From Bradyrhizobium xenonodulans (GTDB taxonomy: Bacteria; Pseudomonadota; Alphaproteobacteria; Rhizobiales; Xanthobacteraceae): DNA of 64,000 bases. Where the stretch lies: positions 2,944,501 to 3,008,500 of the forward strand of contig NZ_CP089391.1 of assembly GCF_027594865.1 (NCBI RefSeq), in the 5' to 3' direction. Shown in pieces: positions 15,370-23,827 of this stretch. The translations under genes and the position numbers were made by a program. Every line of letters begins with the position of its first letter. Within the stretch, counting starts at the first letter, position 1. A model generated the notes under the pieces. It searched no databases and was not told the DNA's origin. It saw only the letters and a list, made by a program, of their open reading frames with translations.

Positions 15370-15798
15370 TCAAGGCCGAAGTTTCTTGCGCATCATCACG
15401 TGCGATATGCCAGCATCGTCGAAGACCGCTCCTTCCTCGATGTACCCAAGTCGCCTGTAAAACTCGCGTGCGGTGAATTGCGCTGCGAGAATGATCTCCT
15501 GGGCACCGTCGCGGGAGACCGCGGTCGCGGCGAACTCCATCAACTCTCGACCGAGCCCGGCTTTCCGTGAATGCGCCGATACCGCCATCCTGCCGATCTT
15601 CGCCGTGCGGTCATGGCGCACAATGCGTAGCGTCCCGACGACGTGGCCGTCGGAAAGAGCGGCAAGATGCGCGGCGACGTTGTCGTACTCATCGACTTCA
15701 AGTTCTTCCGGGACGCCTTGCTCAATGACGAACACTTCCCGTCGCAAGGCGTATACCGCCGACATAAGCGGATCTGTAGCCCGGATCTCAACTATCAT
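15370..15798 (-). CDS. GNAT family N-acetyltransferase
   Basis: 142 residues. It has the GNAT acetyl-CoA motif region IGRMAVSAHSRKAGLGRELMEFA and the later FYRRLGY, close to the ElaA/YjgM style. ATG at 15798 gives a normal short GNAT; the longer frame upstream has no family sequence. It lies 31 bases upstream of dapD on the same strand, so the two are probably co-transcribed. The substrate is unknown; an amino acid or an amine produced in lysine-type metabolism would fit the neighbour. Confidence 0.8.
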   Translation of the reverse strand: MIVEIRATDPLMSAVYALRREVFVIEQGVPEELEVDEYDNVAAHLAALSDGHVVGTLRIVRHDRTAKIGRMAVSAHSRKAGLGRELMEFAATAVSRDGAQEIILAAQFTAREFYRRLGYIEEGAVFDDAGISHVMMRKKLRP

Positions 15799-16099
15799 CG
15801 TCAACTTCCGGGTCCTCTTATCCGCCTGCTTTAGCGACCTATCATCGACCACTGCAATTTTTGTGGACACTGTCTCCCTGGTCCGCCCAGTCGGCAGTAG
15901 CGAGGCGGACCGGATACAAGTGGCGGCGCAGGCGAGGCCCACACGGGCGATGATGACATCATGCCACTGTTTTGCCCGACGGGTCAAACCAAGTTCGAAA
16001 AATCCGTAGGTGCAGCGCCGAGGCCGCCAAGCCATTGATATCGCTATCGCCGGCTACTGTGCATGGGGTTGTTTCGATGGTTTTGTCGTTCGGCTTGTC
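15799..16099. other. Intergenic region upstream of the GNAT-dapD unit
   Basis: About 300 bases without a convincing gene. It separates livF from the GNAT gene, both on the minus strand, and should hold the promoter of the GNAT-dapD pair. I see no clear hairpin terminator or repeat in it. Confidence 0.5.
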
Positions 16100-16813
16100 T
16101 CAGTGTCCGCCAAGATAAGCGGTGATCAGCCTGGGATCGTGGATGAGGTCTTTCGCGGGACCCGACTGCACGACCTCGCCGGTCTCCAGCACATAGCCGT
16201 AATCGGCCGTCTCCAGCGCGGCGCGTGCGTTCTGCTCGACCAGCAGGATCGAGACGCCGAGATCGCGCAAGGAGGCGATGGTGCGGAAGATCTCGCGCAC
16301 GATCAGCGGTGCGAGGCCAAGGCTCGGCTCGTCGAGCATCAGCAGTTTCGGCTTGGCCATCAGCGCGCGCCCAAGTGCGAGCATCTGACGCTCACCGCCG
16401 GAGAGCGTGCCGGCGGCCTGGCGCTGCCGCTCCTTCAGGCGCGGGAAGCGGTCATAGACCTCGTCGAGCGTTGTCTGCACGCCCGAGCGGTCGCGCAGGC
16501 TGTAGGAGCCGAGCAGAAGGTTGTCGGCGACCGTCATGTCGGAAAACAGCTCGCGCTTTTCCGGGACGAGGCAGAGCCGGCGCTCGACGCGGTCCTCGAC
16601 CGACATCCTGCCGATGTCGCTGCCTTGGAAGGCCATGCGGCCGCGCGAGGCGAGCAGGCCGATCGCCGCCATCAGCAGCGTGGTCTGGCCGGCGCCGTTC
16701 GGGCCGATGACGGTGACGATCTGGCCTTCCTCGACCGACAGCGAGACGTTGCGGACCGCTTCGACATTGTCATAGCAGACGGTGACGTCAGTCATGGAAA
16801 ACATCTCGCTCAC
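16100..16813 (-). CDS. livF: Liv-type ABC transporter ATP-binding protein (LivF), Walker A Lys replaced
   Basis: 237 residues, LivF-like. The signature LSGGERQMLALGRAL and Walker B LLMLDEPSLGL are intact. The Walker A motif reads GPNGAGQTT: Gln43 stands where the invariant Lys is expected (codon CAG at 16687-16685). That lysine contacts the ATP phosphates, so this subunit may bind or hydrolyse ATP poorly; the partner LivG domain is intact. It is last in the SBP-livH-livMG-livF operon and overlaps livMG by four bases. Substrate is probably an aromatic acid or IAA rather than branched-chain amino acids, judged by context. Confidence 0.9.
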   Translation of the reverse strand: MSEMFSMTDVTVCYDNVEAVRNVSLSVEEGQIVTVIGPNGAGQTTLLMAAIGLLASRGRMAFQGSDIGRMSVEDRVERRLCLVPEKRELFSDMTVADNLLLGSYSLRDRSGVQTTLDEVYDRFPRLKERQRQAAGTLSGGERQMLALGRALMAKPKLLMLDEPSLGLAPLIVREIFRTIASLRDLGVSILLVEQNARAALETADYGYVLETGEVVQSGPAKDLIHDPRLITAYLGGH

Positions 16814-18579
16814 GCGACGCCTCCGAGATAGGCCTCTTGGACGCGCTCGTCGCTGCGGATCGCCGCCGGCGCTCCCTCGCAGAGCTTCGAGCCGAAATCG
16901 AGCACGACGATGCGGTCGACCAGCGACATCACGAACTCCATGTCATGCTCGACGATCAGGATGGTCAGATGGTCCGCGCGCAGCGACCTCAAGAGCTCGG
17001 CCAGCCGCAGCTTCTCCTGGCGGCGCAGGCCCGCGGCCGGCTCGTCCAGCACCAGCAGCGTCGGGTCCGCTGCCAGCGCACGCGCGATCTCCAGGATACG
17101 CTGATTGCCGAGCGGCAGATTGCCGGCGAGCTCGAACGGCTTGTCGCCGAGCCCGACGCGTTCGAGCTGCATCAAGGCCTCGTGCCGGGCACTGGCTTCC
17201 TCGCGCTGGTTGAGGCGGAACGCACCGGCGAGCAGGCCCGCACCGGTGCGGGCGTAGGTGCCGAGCATGACGTTTTCCAGGAGGCTCATGCGCGGCCTGA
17301 GCTTCACATGCTGGAAGGTCCGCGCGATGCCGGCCTTGGCGATGCGCGATTGCGCATCGCGCGTGATCGGCCGTCCCGCAAAGACGATCTCGCCCTTGTT
17401 GACCCGGAGCGCGCCGGTCAGGCAGTTGAACATTGTGCTCTTGCCGGCGCCGTTGGGGCCGATCACAGCGAGGATCTCGCCCGACCGCACCTCGAAGCTG
17501 ACCTTGTTCACCGCAATGAGGCCGCCGAAGCGGCGCTCGGCGCCGTCGACCTTCAGCAGCAGTTCACCCGGCGTCGGCTGCGCGCGGCGGGGAAGGGGCG
17601 GTGCGGGCTGCGGGCGCTCGCGCTGGATCTTCGGCAGATAGCGCGCGACGAACGGCACGATGCCCTGCCGCGCCCATTGCAGGAACAGGATGAACAGCGC
17701 GGAGAAGGCGACGATCTCGAGCTGCCCCGACGCGCCCTTCGCGATCAGCGGCAGATAGTCCTGCACGCTGTTCTTGAGCAAGGTGACGATGGCGGCGCCC
17801 ACGACGCCGCCGAGCAGGCTGCCGGCGCCGCCGACCATCGACATCATCAGATATTCGATGCCCATGCCGGCATCGAACGGACCTGGGCTGATGAAGCGGC
17901 TCATATGGGCGTAGAGCCAGCCCGAGAGCGAGGCGAGGAAGGCCGCGATCACGAAGGTCACGAGCTTGATCCGGAAGGCATTGATGCCAAGGCTCTCGAC
18001 CAGCGTGTTGCCGCCGCGCAGCGCGCGCATGGCGCGGCCGATCCTGGAGTCCAGGAGGTTGTAGCCAAGGAACAGAACCGCAGCGACGATGCCCCAGATC
18101 AGGAAATAGATCTGCGCACTCGAGACCAGCGCGAACGAGCCGATGCTGATCGGCGGGATCGACGAGATGCCGTTGAAACGGCCAAGCCCCTCGACGTTGC
18201 CGAACAGGAAGCCGATGGCAAGGCCCCAGGCGACCGTCGAGAGCGAGAGGAAGTGCCCCTGAAGCCGCAGGGTGACGACGCCGAGGATCGCGGCGACACC
18301 GCAGGTCAGCACCACGCCGAACAGAAGGCCAAGCCACGGCGAATAGCCGTTGAGGGCCGACACCCAGGCCGTCGCATAGGCCGCGACGCCGACGAAGGCG
18401 GCCTGTCCGAACGACACGATGCCGCCGACACCGGTGAGGAGAGCAAGGCCGATGGCGACGAGCGAATAGATGCCGATATAGTTCATCAGCGTGATGCTGA
18501 ACGGGCTGAGCACGAAGGGCGCCAGCGCCAGGCACGCTACCGCAGCCAGCGCAGCAAGCTGAACATGAAGTCGCGTCAT
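16810..18579 (-). CDS. Fused Liv-type ABC permease and ATP-binding protein (LivM-LivG)
   Basis: 589 residues made of two parts. Residues 1 to about 315 are a LivM-type inner-membrane permease with many hydrophobic segments and the loop RIGRAMRALRGGNTLVESLGIN. After a Pro/Arg-rich linker, residues from about 335 are a LivG ATPase with Walker A GPNGAGKST, signature-like LPLGNQRILEIARAL and Walker B LLVLDEPAAGL. This fusion occurs regularly in Bradyrhizobiaceae. It overlaps livH and livF by four bases each, so the operon is tightly coupled. The intact ATPase half may carry the catalytic load given the altered LivF. Confidence 0.92.
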   Translation of the reverse strand: MTRLHVQLAALAAVACLALAPFVLSPFSITLMNYIGIYSLVAIGLALLTGVGGIVSFGQAAFVGVAAYATAWVSALNGYSPWLGLLFGVVLTCGVAAILGVVTLRLQGHFLSLSTVAWGLAIGFLFGNVEGLGRFNGISSIPPISIGSFALVSSAQIYFLIWGIVAAVLFLGYNLLDSRIGRAMRALRGGNTLVESLGINAFRIKLVTFVIAAFLASLSGWLYAHMSRFISPGPFDAGMGIEYLMMSMVGGAGSLLGGVVGAAIVTLLKNSVQDYLPLIAKGASGQLEIVAFSALFILFLQWARQGIVPFVARYLPKIQRERPQPAPPLPRRAQPTPGELLLKVDGAERRFGGLIAVNKVSFEVRSGEILAVIGPNGAGKSTMFNCLTGALRVNKGEIVFAGRPITRDAQSRIAKAGIARTFQHVKLRPRMSLLENVMLGTYARTGAGLLAGAFRLNQREEASARHEALMQLERVGLGDKPFELAGNLPLGNQRILEIARALAADPTLLVLDEPAAGLRRQEKLRLAELLRSLRADHLTILIVEHDMEFVMSLVDRIVVLDFGSKLCEGAPAAIRSDERVQEAYLGGVA

Positions 18580-19619
18580 TCCTCGATCTCCTCCTCGGAA
18601 TGCAACGAGGCGAGGGATCGCCAGATCAAGATCGGAATCAGGAGTGAGAACACGATGACGTCCTTCAGCGCGCTGCTCTCGAACGACGCGAAGCTCTCGA
18701 GGATGCCGACGCCGACGGCGCCGATCGCCGCGCCGGGATAGCTGGTCATGCCGCCGACGATGGCACCGACGAACGCCTTGAGGCCGATCAGGAAGCCGGA
18801 ATCGTAAAACACCGTATTGACGGGCGCGATCAGGATGCCGGAGACGCCGGCCATCAGCGATCCCAGCAGATAGGCGATCGTGCCGGCACGCGCGGGGCGG
18901 ATTCCCATCAGCCGCGATCCGGTGCGGTTGACGGCGGTGGCGCGCAGGGATTTGCCGACCAGCGTGAAGTCGAAGAAGAGGTAGAGCAGACCGCTGAAGA
19001 CGAGGGCTGCGATCACGATCAGCATGGTCTGGCCCGAGATCAGCACGCCGGCGAATTCGGTCGAGAGCGACGTCAGCGGCTCGGTTCGGACGCCTTCGGG
19101 TCCGAAGAACAAGAGGCCGAGACCGACCAGTGCGAAGTGCAAGGCCACCGAGACCGTCAGCAGCAGCAGCACGGTGCCGTCGGCGATCGGGCGGAAGACG
19201 ATCCGATCGAGGAGTGGGGCGATCGGCGTGATCAGCATCAAGGCGAGCACGAGCCGGATGGCGAGGGGCGGATCGACACGCATGGCAAGCCAGGCGGCGC
19301 CGACCACGGCGAGGGGAAGCACGAGGTAGAAGAGCAGCGCGCGCGGCAGCAGGCGAAGCTCCCCATTGCGCAGGAGCGAGATGATTTCGATCACCGTCGC
19401 AAGGCAGGCCAGGATCACGACCAGCGCGCCCGTGCCCGGAAAGCGCTTGGCGTCGAGCGCGGCCAGCGTCAGCGCCGTGAATGCGGCGATGTCGCCAAAG
19501 GGGATGAAGATGACCCGCGTCACCGTGAAGATGAGGACGGTTCCGATCGCCACCAGCGCATAGACTGCGCCGGTGGCGATCCCGTCGATCGCAAGGATGG
19601 CTGCGATGTCGCTCGTCAT
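18576..19619 (-). CDS. livH: Liv-type ABC transporter permease (LivH)
   Basis: 347 residues, highly hydrophobic, with the LivH family pattern at the N-terminus (GIATGAVYALVAIGTVLIF) and the conserved cytoplasmic loop GKSLRATAVNRTGSRLMGI. It forms the transmembrane pore with the LivM domain. It is longer than standard LivH (~300) because of an inserted hydrophobic stretch after residue 80. It follows the binding-protein gene by 34 bases. Confidence 0.9.
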   Translation of the reverse strand: MTSDIAAILAIDGIATGAVYALVAIGTVLIFTVTRVIFIPFGDIAAFTALTLAALDAKRFPGTGALVVILACLATVIEIISLLRNGELRLLPRALLFYLVLPLAVVGAAWLAMRVDPPLAIRLVLALMLITPIAPLLDRIVFRPIADGTVLLLLTVSVALHFALVGLGLLFFGPEGVRTEPLTSLSTEFAGVLISGQTMLIVIAALVFSGLLYLFFDFTLVGKSLRATAVNRTGSRLMGIRPARAGTIAYLLGSLMAGVSGILIAPVNTVFYDSGFLIGLKAFVGAIVGGMTSYPGAAIGAVGVGILESFASFESSALKDVIVFSLLIPILIWRSLASLHSEEEIEE

Positions 19620-19653
19620 TGAGACGCCGTTCCCCCGTTCTGATGGTCTGCGC

Positions 19654-20802
19654 TTACGGCGTGTACTTCCAGGCGCCTCCGGTGAGGCGCACCACGACCA
19701 GCGCGCGCTCGTCGACGCCGGTCACCGCGCCCGGCTTGAAATTGTAGATGGCATGCACGCCCGGCAGCTCCTTGGTGCTGAGGATCGCATCGCGGAGCGC
19801 CGTGCGGAATTCGGCCGTGCCGGGCTTTGCGGTCTTCAGCGCGCGCTCGGCGGCATTGGCGAAGATCAGCCAGGCGTCGAAGGAGTAGGCGGAGAAGCCG
19901 TCGGTGGTCGGGATGTTGTGGGTCTTCTGGTAGACCGCGCGGAAATCCAGCGCGATCTTCTTGGCGAAGTGCTCGTCGGGAAGCTGCTCGGCCACGATCA
20001 CCGGGCCGGCGGAGACCTGGATGCCGTCCGCCGCCTTGCCGCCGACATTGACGAAATCCGGATTGACCAGCGCCACCGTGCCGTAGGTGTTTCCCTTGAA
20101 GCCGCGCTCGGCGAGGCTGAGCAGCGGCAGCGCGCCCTGCGTGCCCGACCCGCCGTCCAGCACGGCATCGGGACGCGCGGCCATGACCTTGAGAATTTGC
20201 GCGGTCACCGAGGTGTCGGTGCGGGCGTAGCGCTCGTTGGTCTGGATCTTGATGTCGCCGGCTGCTTCAGCCGCCTTGGCGCCGTTATAGACGAGATCGC
20301 CCCAAGCGTCCGAGAAGCCGATATAGCCGATGTTCTTCATGCCGTCGCGCTTCATGCGGTCGGCGATGATCTTGACCAGGAGCGAGGCCGGCTGCGGCAC
20401 CGAGATCACCCACTGCTCGGGCGTTTCAGGCAGCTTGCCGATCGGCGAGACCGCGATCATCGGCACCTTCAATTCGCTCGCCACCGCGGCCATGGCGATG
20501 GTCGACGGCGCGGTGGCGGTCCCGATCAGCAGGTCCACCTTCTCTTCTTCCACCAGCTTGCGCGCGTTGCGGGTCGCGGCCGAGGGATCGGAGCCGTCGT
20601 CGAGCTGGATCAGGCGGATGGTCTCGCCGTTGATCGTCTTCTTGTATTCATAGGCGGCGTTGATGCCCCGGCCATAGGGAATGCCGATCGAGGAGCCGTT
20701 ACCGCTCAGCGACGTGACGAAGCCGATGGTGATGTCGGCCTGCGCGGCCGGCGCCGCCAGGACGCCGGCAGCGAGTGCGAGGAAGCTCAGAGTCTTTCGC
20801 AT
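19654..20802 (-). CDS. Periplasmic substrate-binding protein, Liv-type ABC transporter
   Basis: 382 residues. The signal peptide MRKTLSFLALAAGVLAAPAAQA is followed by a type-I periplasmic binding fold (ITIGFVTSLSGNGSSIGIPYG, IGFSDAWGDLVYNG). ATG at 20802 has a strong GGAGGAG site; the upstream extension lacks a signal sequence. It delivers ligand to the LivH/LivMG/LivF complex. Proteins of this family in Bradyrhizobium and Rhodopseudomonas bind aromatic acids. A paralog at 25944 shares the same motifs (FVTxLSG, QLDDGSDP), so the transporter may be served by two receptors. Confidence 0.92.
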   Translation of the reverse strand: MRKTLSFLALAAGVLAAPAAQADITIGFVTSLSGNGSSIGIPYGRGINAAYEYKKTINGETIRLIQLDDGSDPSAATRNARKLVEEEKVDLLIGTATAPSTIAMAAVASELKVPMIAVSPIGKLPETPEQWVISVPQPASLLVKIIADRMKRDGMKNIGYIGFSDAWGDLVYNGAKAAEAAGDIKIQTNERYARTDTSVTAQILKVMAARPDAVLDGGSGTQGALPLLSLAERGFKGNTYGTVALVNPDFVNVGGKAADGIQVSAGPVIVAEQLPDEHFAKKIALDFRAVYQKTHNIPTTDGFSAYSFDAWLIFANAAERALKTAKPGTAEFRTALRDAILSTKELPGVHAIYNFKPGAVTGVDERALVVVRLTGGAWKYTP

Positions 20803-21393
20803 GTGCGTTCTCCTCCGTTGATGCTGGATACGACAAACCGATTGAAAGCAATGCTGCAGCGCCAAAGGCCGGGCGCGGCCGAAAAGAGTTCGCTCGGCCG
20901 GGCGTCAGCAACCATGGCGACGCGTGCCGCTCAAATCGCGGGCCCATCGGCGGAAACCGGCGGGCGCCTCTCGATGCGATGGGAATTGACTGCCGCAGTC
21001 GCGATGCGCGACCGGCGATGCTGCTGCTGCGGGCTGTTCAAGCCCGACGACTGTCCACGCGATCGAGTCTCTCAAAAGCGGTGCCCTGCAACATCATTGT
21101 CTTGGCCATCGGCCGCGACCGATGGAGGATTACTTAAAGCCTAAAGTATTCCCGGCGGGGCCGTCAACACGTGTCACGGCACCGTCAGAAAAAAATGTTG
21201 TTGCATACAATTCCATCAGACTTCGCCATTTCCTTGATCTCTTTGTCCCGCGAAAGGGGCCTCCTCGCCGCGTTGCGCGAGCGCCTTGCGCTCATGCCGC
21301 TGCGCACATTTGACGGCTCAATTAGTTTATGGTTGAAATATATCGTGGCAGCCGACGGCCGATCCTGCGACGGATCGCTCGAGGAGAAGGACG
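20803..21393. other. Long intergenic region between divergent operons
   Basis: 590 bases between the transporter operon (minus) and the racemase-to-ligase operon (plus). No protein-coding frame is convincing. Its GC content falls between about 21120 and 21350. It contains the inverted repeat at 21131-21148, an imperfect TTGT-N5-ACAA repeat at 21198-21210 and AT-rich sequence before the racemase start, which has the ribosome site GAGGAGAAGG. It should hold the promoters of both operons. Confidence 0.6.
21131..21167 (-). promoter_or_regulatory. Candidate promoter and operator of the transporter operon
   Basis: On the minus strand TTGACG (21167-21162) precedes a weak -10 TAGGCT (21143-21138) by 18 bases. 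Around the -10 lies the inverted repeat TACTT-8-AAGTA (21131-21148). The half-site TACTTTA also occurs beside the iorA promoter (minus strand, near 9588-9594) and a TACTTAAA variant lies at the promoter of the gene at 29586. A long leader of about 330 bases would separate this promoter from the binding-protein gene, which lowers confidence. Confidence 0.35.
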
Positions 21394-22176
21394 ATGCGCA
21401 TCTTCTGGCAGAGCTTCGTTGATGCGAGCGTGAATGCGCCCTACATGGCGCTGCTGTCGGAATACCTCAACGCGATCGCAGCGCCCGGGACGACGGTCCA
21501 CGTCGAAGGCATTTCGCCGCCGGACCGTGAGTTCGGACGGCTCGCCGAACTGCGCTGTGCCGTCCAGGCCATCGACAACGGCATCGCGGCAGAGGAGGCG
21601 GGATTCGACGCCTTCGTCATGGGACACTTCCAGGATCCCGGCCTCTACGAGCTTCGCTCGGCGCTCGCCATTCCCGTGATCGGGACCGGCGAAGCGACGC
21701 TGCTTGCGGCATCGCAACTCGGCCGGCGCCTGGGTCTTGTCACGCTCGATCCCGTTTTCGAAGTTTGGCACCTTGAGCAGGCGGAACGTTACGGCCTCGG
21801 TGACCGCATCGCTCACGTGACCGGCATGGGCTGCAAGCCCGAGGATTTTGCCGATGCGTTCGCAGGCGACGAGGCGGCCCAGGCCCGCATGATCAAGGAT
21901 TTCGTCGCCTGCGCGCTGCCGCTGACGGAGCGCGGCGCCGATGTGGTGATCCCTGCCGGTGTTCTTCCCGGTCTCTTGATCGGACGGGAGCATGGCCTGA
22001 GGGTCGGGCACGCGCCTGTCGTCAATTGCGCGGCCGTTGCGCTCAAGAGCGCCGAGATGTGGGTGCAGCTCAGGCGCCTCAACGGCACCGAGCCCAGCCG
22101 CGGCCCGAGCTTCAGTCGCGCCAGCGATCTGGCCCGCAGCGATTTTCGCGCAATGCTCGCCCGCAACAAGCGTTAG
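21394..22176 (+). CDS. Aspartate/glutamate/hydantoin racemase family protein
   Basis: 260 residues. It shows the two-domain Asp/Glu racemase pattern, with a conserved segment in each half: the region VMGHFQDPGLYELRSALAIPVIGTGEA and the later VVIPAGVLPGLL ... VVNCAAVALKSAEM. The expected second-half Cys is present in VVNCAAV; the first-half position has His/Phe (MGHFQD) instead of Cys. The fold covers racemases, maleate isomerases and arylmalonate decarboxylases, so the reaction is open. As first gene of the operon with Ohr, thiolase-fold protein, DUF35-SDR and isatin hydrolase, it could act on a chiral intermediate such as dioxindole-acetate. Confidence 0.75.
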   Translation: MRIFWQSFVDASVNAPYMALLSEYLNAIAAPGTTVHVEGISPPDREFGRLAELRCAVQAIDNGIAAEEAGFDAFVMGHFQDPGLYELRSALAIPVIGTGEATLLAASQLGRRLGLVTLDPVFEVWHLEQAERYGLGDRIAHVTGMGCKPEDFADAFAGDEAAQARMIKDFVACALPLTERGADVVIPAGVLPGLLIGREHGLRVGHAPVVNCAAVALKSAEMWVQLRRLNGTEPSRGPSFSRASDLARSDFRAMLARNKR

Positions 22177-22207
22177 GACGGCAGCGCCGAACTTTGGAGA
22201 TCGAGAC

Positions 22208-22636
22208 ATGATGACCCCCGAAAAGATCCTGTACGAGACCGAGGTGACGGCCACCGGTGGCCGCGACGGCAAGGCCGCCAGCGCGGACGGTCTCCTGTCG
22301 GTCTCGCTGTCCTTGCCGAAATCGATGGGCGGTCCCGGCGGCGAGGGGACCAATCCGGAGCAGCTGTTTGCGGCCGGCTATGCCGCGTGCTTTCTCGGCG
22401 CGGTCAAGCTGGTGGCGCGCACGCGGAAGATGGTGCCGTCCGCCGAACCGTCGGTGACGGCGAAGGTCGCTATGGGGCCAGTCCCCGTCGGCTATGCGCT
22501 CGCCGTCGAGTTGAAGGTCAACCTGCCCGGGATCGAGAGGGCCGTCGCCGAGGAGGTCGTCGCCGGTGCGCACGAGCGTTGTCCCTATTCGAACGCGACA
22601 CGCGGCAATATCGAGGTCAGGCTGACGGTGATCTGA
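22208..22636 (+). CDS. OsmC/Ohr family peroxide-detoxifying protein
   Basis: 142 residues, standard for Ohr. The conserved segments GGEGTNPEQLFAAGYAACF and HERCPYSNATRGN carry the two redox cysteines and the GxGTNPEQL arginine/glutamate region. Ohr proteins reduce organic hydroperoxides with lipoyl thiols. In an oxygenase-rich operon it probably removes hydroperoxides formed by uncoupled oxygenation of indoles. It lies 31 bases after the racemase-like gene. ATG at 22208 is followed directly by a second ATG; either could be used. Confidence 0.88.
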   Translation: MMTPEKILYETEVTATGGRDGKAASADGLLSVSLSLPKSMGGPGGEGTNPEQLFAAGYAACFLGAVKLVARTRKMVPSAEPSVTAKVAMGPVPVGYALAVELKVNLPGIERAVAEEVVAGAHERCPYSNATRGNIEVRLTVI

Positions 22637-22648
22637 GGCGCGCGACCA

Positions 22649-23827
22649 GTGAACAAATTCCAGCGCACACCCTACGACGGCATCGTGATGGCGGCTCCCG
22701 TCACGATTCCCTATGTGCGCTATTCCATCGAGAGCGCGCAATGGTGGATCGGTCGTGCCCTCGGTGCGCTGGTCGCGCAGGCCGGCATCAAGGCGTCCGA
22801 TATCGACGGCCTCTGCGTCTCCAGTTTCACCATGGGCACCGACAGCGGCATCGGGCTGACGCAACACTTCGGGCTCTGCGTCCGGTGGCTGGATACGATC
22901 CCGCTTGGCGGAGCCAGCGCCATTGCAGGCTTGCGGAAGGCCGCGCGCGCGGTCCAGGCCGGCGACGCCGACATCGTCGCCTGCGTGGCGGGCGACACCA
23001 ATCACGTCGATTCCTTCCGCCTGACGCTCGAGAATTTCTCGCGCTTCAACCAGGACGCCGTCTATCCCTATGGCGCGGGCGGCGCCAATGCGAGCTTCGC
23101 GCTGATTGCGCGCAACTACATGCGGGCCTTCGGCGTCACGCGCGAGGACGTCGGCAGGATCGCGGTCGCCCAGCGCGCCAATGCGCTGCGCAATCCGCAT
23201 GCCCTGATGAAGGCGCCGCTGACGCTGGAGCAATATCTGGCGGCCCGACCGATTTCCGATCCGATCCACCTTTTTGATTGCGTGATGCCCTGCGCCGGTG
23301 CCGAAGCCTTTCTGGTGATGCGCGAAGAGACCGCCGCATCGCTCGGACTACCCGCCGCGCGGCTGCTCTCGACGATCGAGCGGCACAACGCCTTTGCCGA
23401 CGACCCGATGCAGGTGCGCGGCGGCTGGGCGATGGACATCGATGAGCTCTATGCCATGGCGGGCGTGAGAGCTGACGACCTCGATATCGTGCAGACCTAT
23501 GACGACTATCCCATCATCACCATGATGCAGTTCGAGGACCTCGGCTTCTGCAGCAAGGGTGAGGGCGCCGAATTCGTCCGTGCGCACGATCTCACCATTG
23601 ACGGCGACTTCCCGCACAACACCTCTGGCGGCCAGCTCTCCGTCGGGCAAGCGGGCGCTGCCGGCGCCTATCTTGGTCTCGTCGAGGGACTGCGGCAGGT
23701 CCTGGGAACCGCGGGCCCCACGCAAGTCAGCAATGCGCGCCTCGGCTTGGCTTCGGGGTTCGGTATGATCAACTATGACCGCGGCCTCGCCTCGGGTGCC
23801 GCGATCTTTGCAGGGCCTTCACGATGA
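22649..23827 (+). CDS. Thiolase-fold protein without the catalytic Cys; candidate retro-aldolase (Ltp2-like)
   Basis: 392 residues of the SCP2-thiolase/Ltp2 type. Aligned on the GDADIV motif, the nucleophilic Cys of thiolases is replaced by Gly88 (IPLGGAS), and the usual GHPxGATG reads GQAGAAG, so the second active-site His is also gone. NTSGGQLS is kept. Proteins lacking these residues and paired with a DUF35 partner, such as Ltp2-ChsH2 in steroid side-chain degradation, cleave tertiary beta-hydroxyacyl-CoAs by retro-aldol reaction. Its DUF35 partner overlaps it (ATGA). DOAA-CoA, giving isatin and acetyl-CoA, is the proposed substrate. GTG start at 22649; ATG at 22688 is possible. Confidence 0.85.
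   Translation: MNKFQRTPYDGIVMAAPVTIPYVRYSIESAQWWIGRALGALVAQAGIKASDIDGLCVSSFTMGTDSGIGLTQHFGLCVRWLDTIPLGGASAIAGLRKAARAVQAGDADIVACVAGDTNHVDSFRLTLENFSRFNQDAVYPYGAGGANASFALIARNYMRAFGVTREDVGRIAVAQRANALRNPHALMKAPLTLEQYLAARPISDPIHLFDCVMPCAGAEAFLVMREETAASLGLPAARLLSTIERHNAFADDPMQVRGGWAMDIDELYAMAGVRADDLDIVQTYDDYPIITMMQFEDLGFCSKGEGAEFVRAHDLTIDGDFPHNTSGGQLSVGQAGAAGAYLGLVEGLRQVLGTAGPTQVSNARLGLASGFGMINYDRGLASGAAIFAGPSR

Noticed and set aside
16837..18741. 634-codon open frame on the plus strand
   Set aside because: Antisense shadow of the LivM-LivG fusion gene; no family motifs.
16100..20802. Branched-chain amino acid transporter as literal function
   Set aside because: Family name only. The surrounding genes and the receptor type suggest an aromatic or indolic ligand.
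22649..23827. Ordinary beta-ketothiolase
   Set aside because: The nucleophilic Cys and the GHP His are both missing, so standard thiolase chemistry is not supported.
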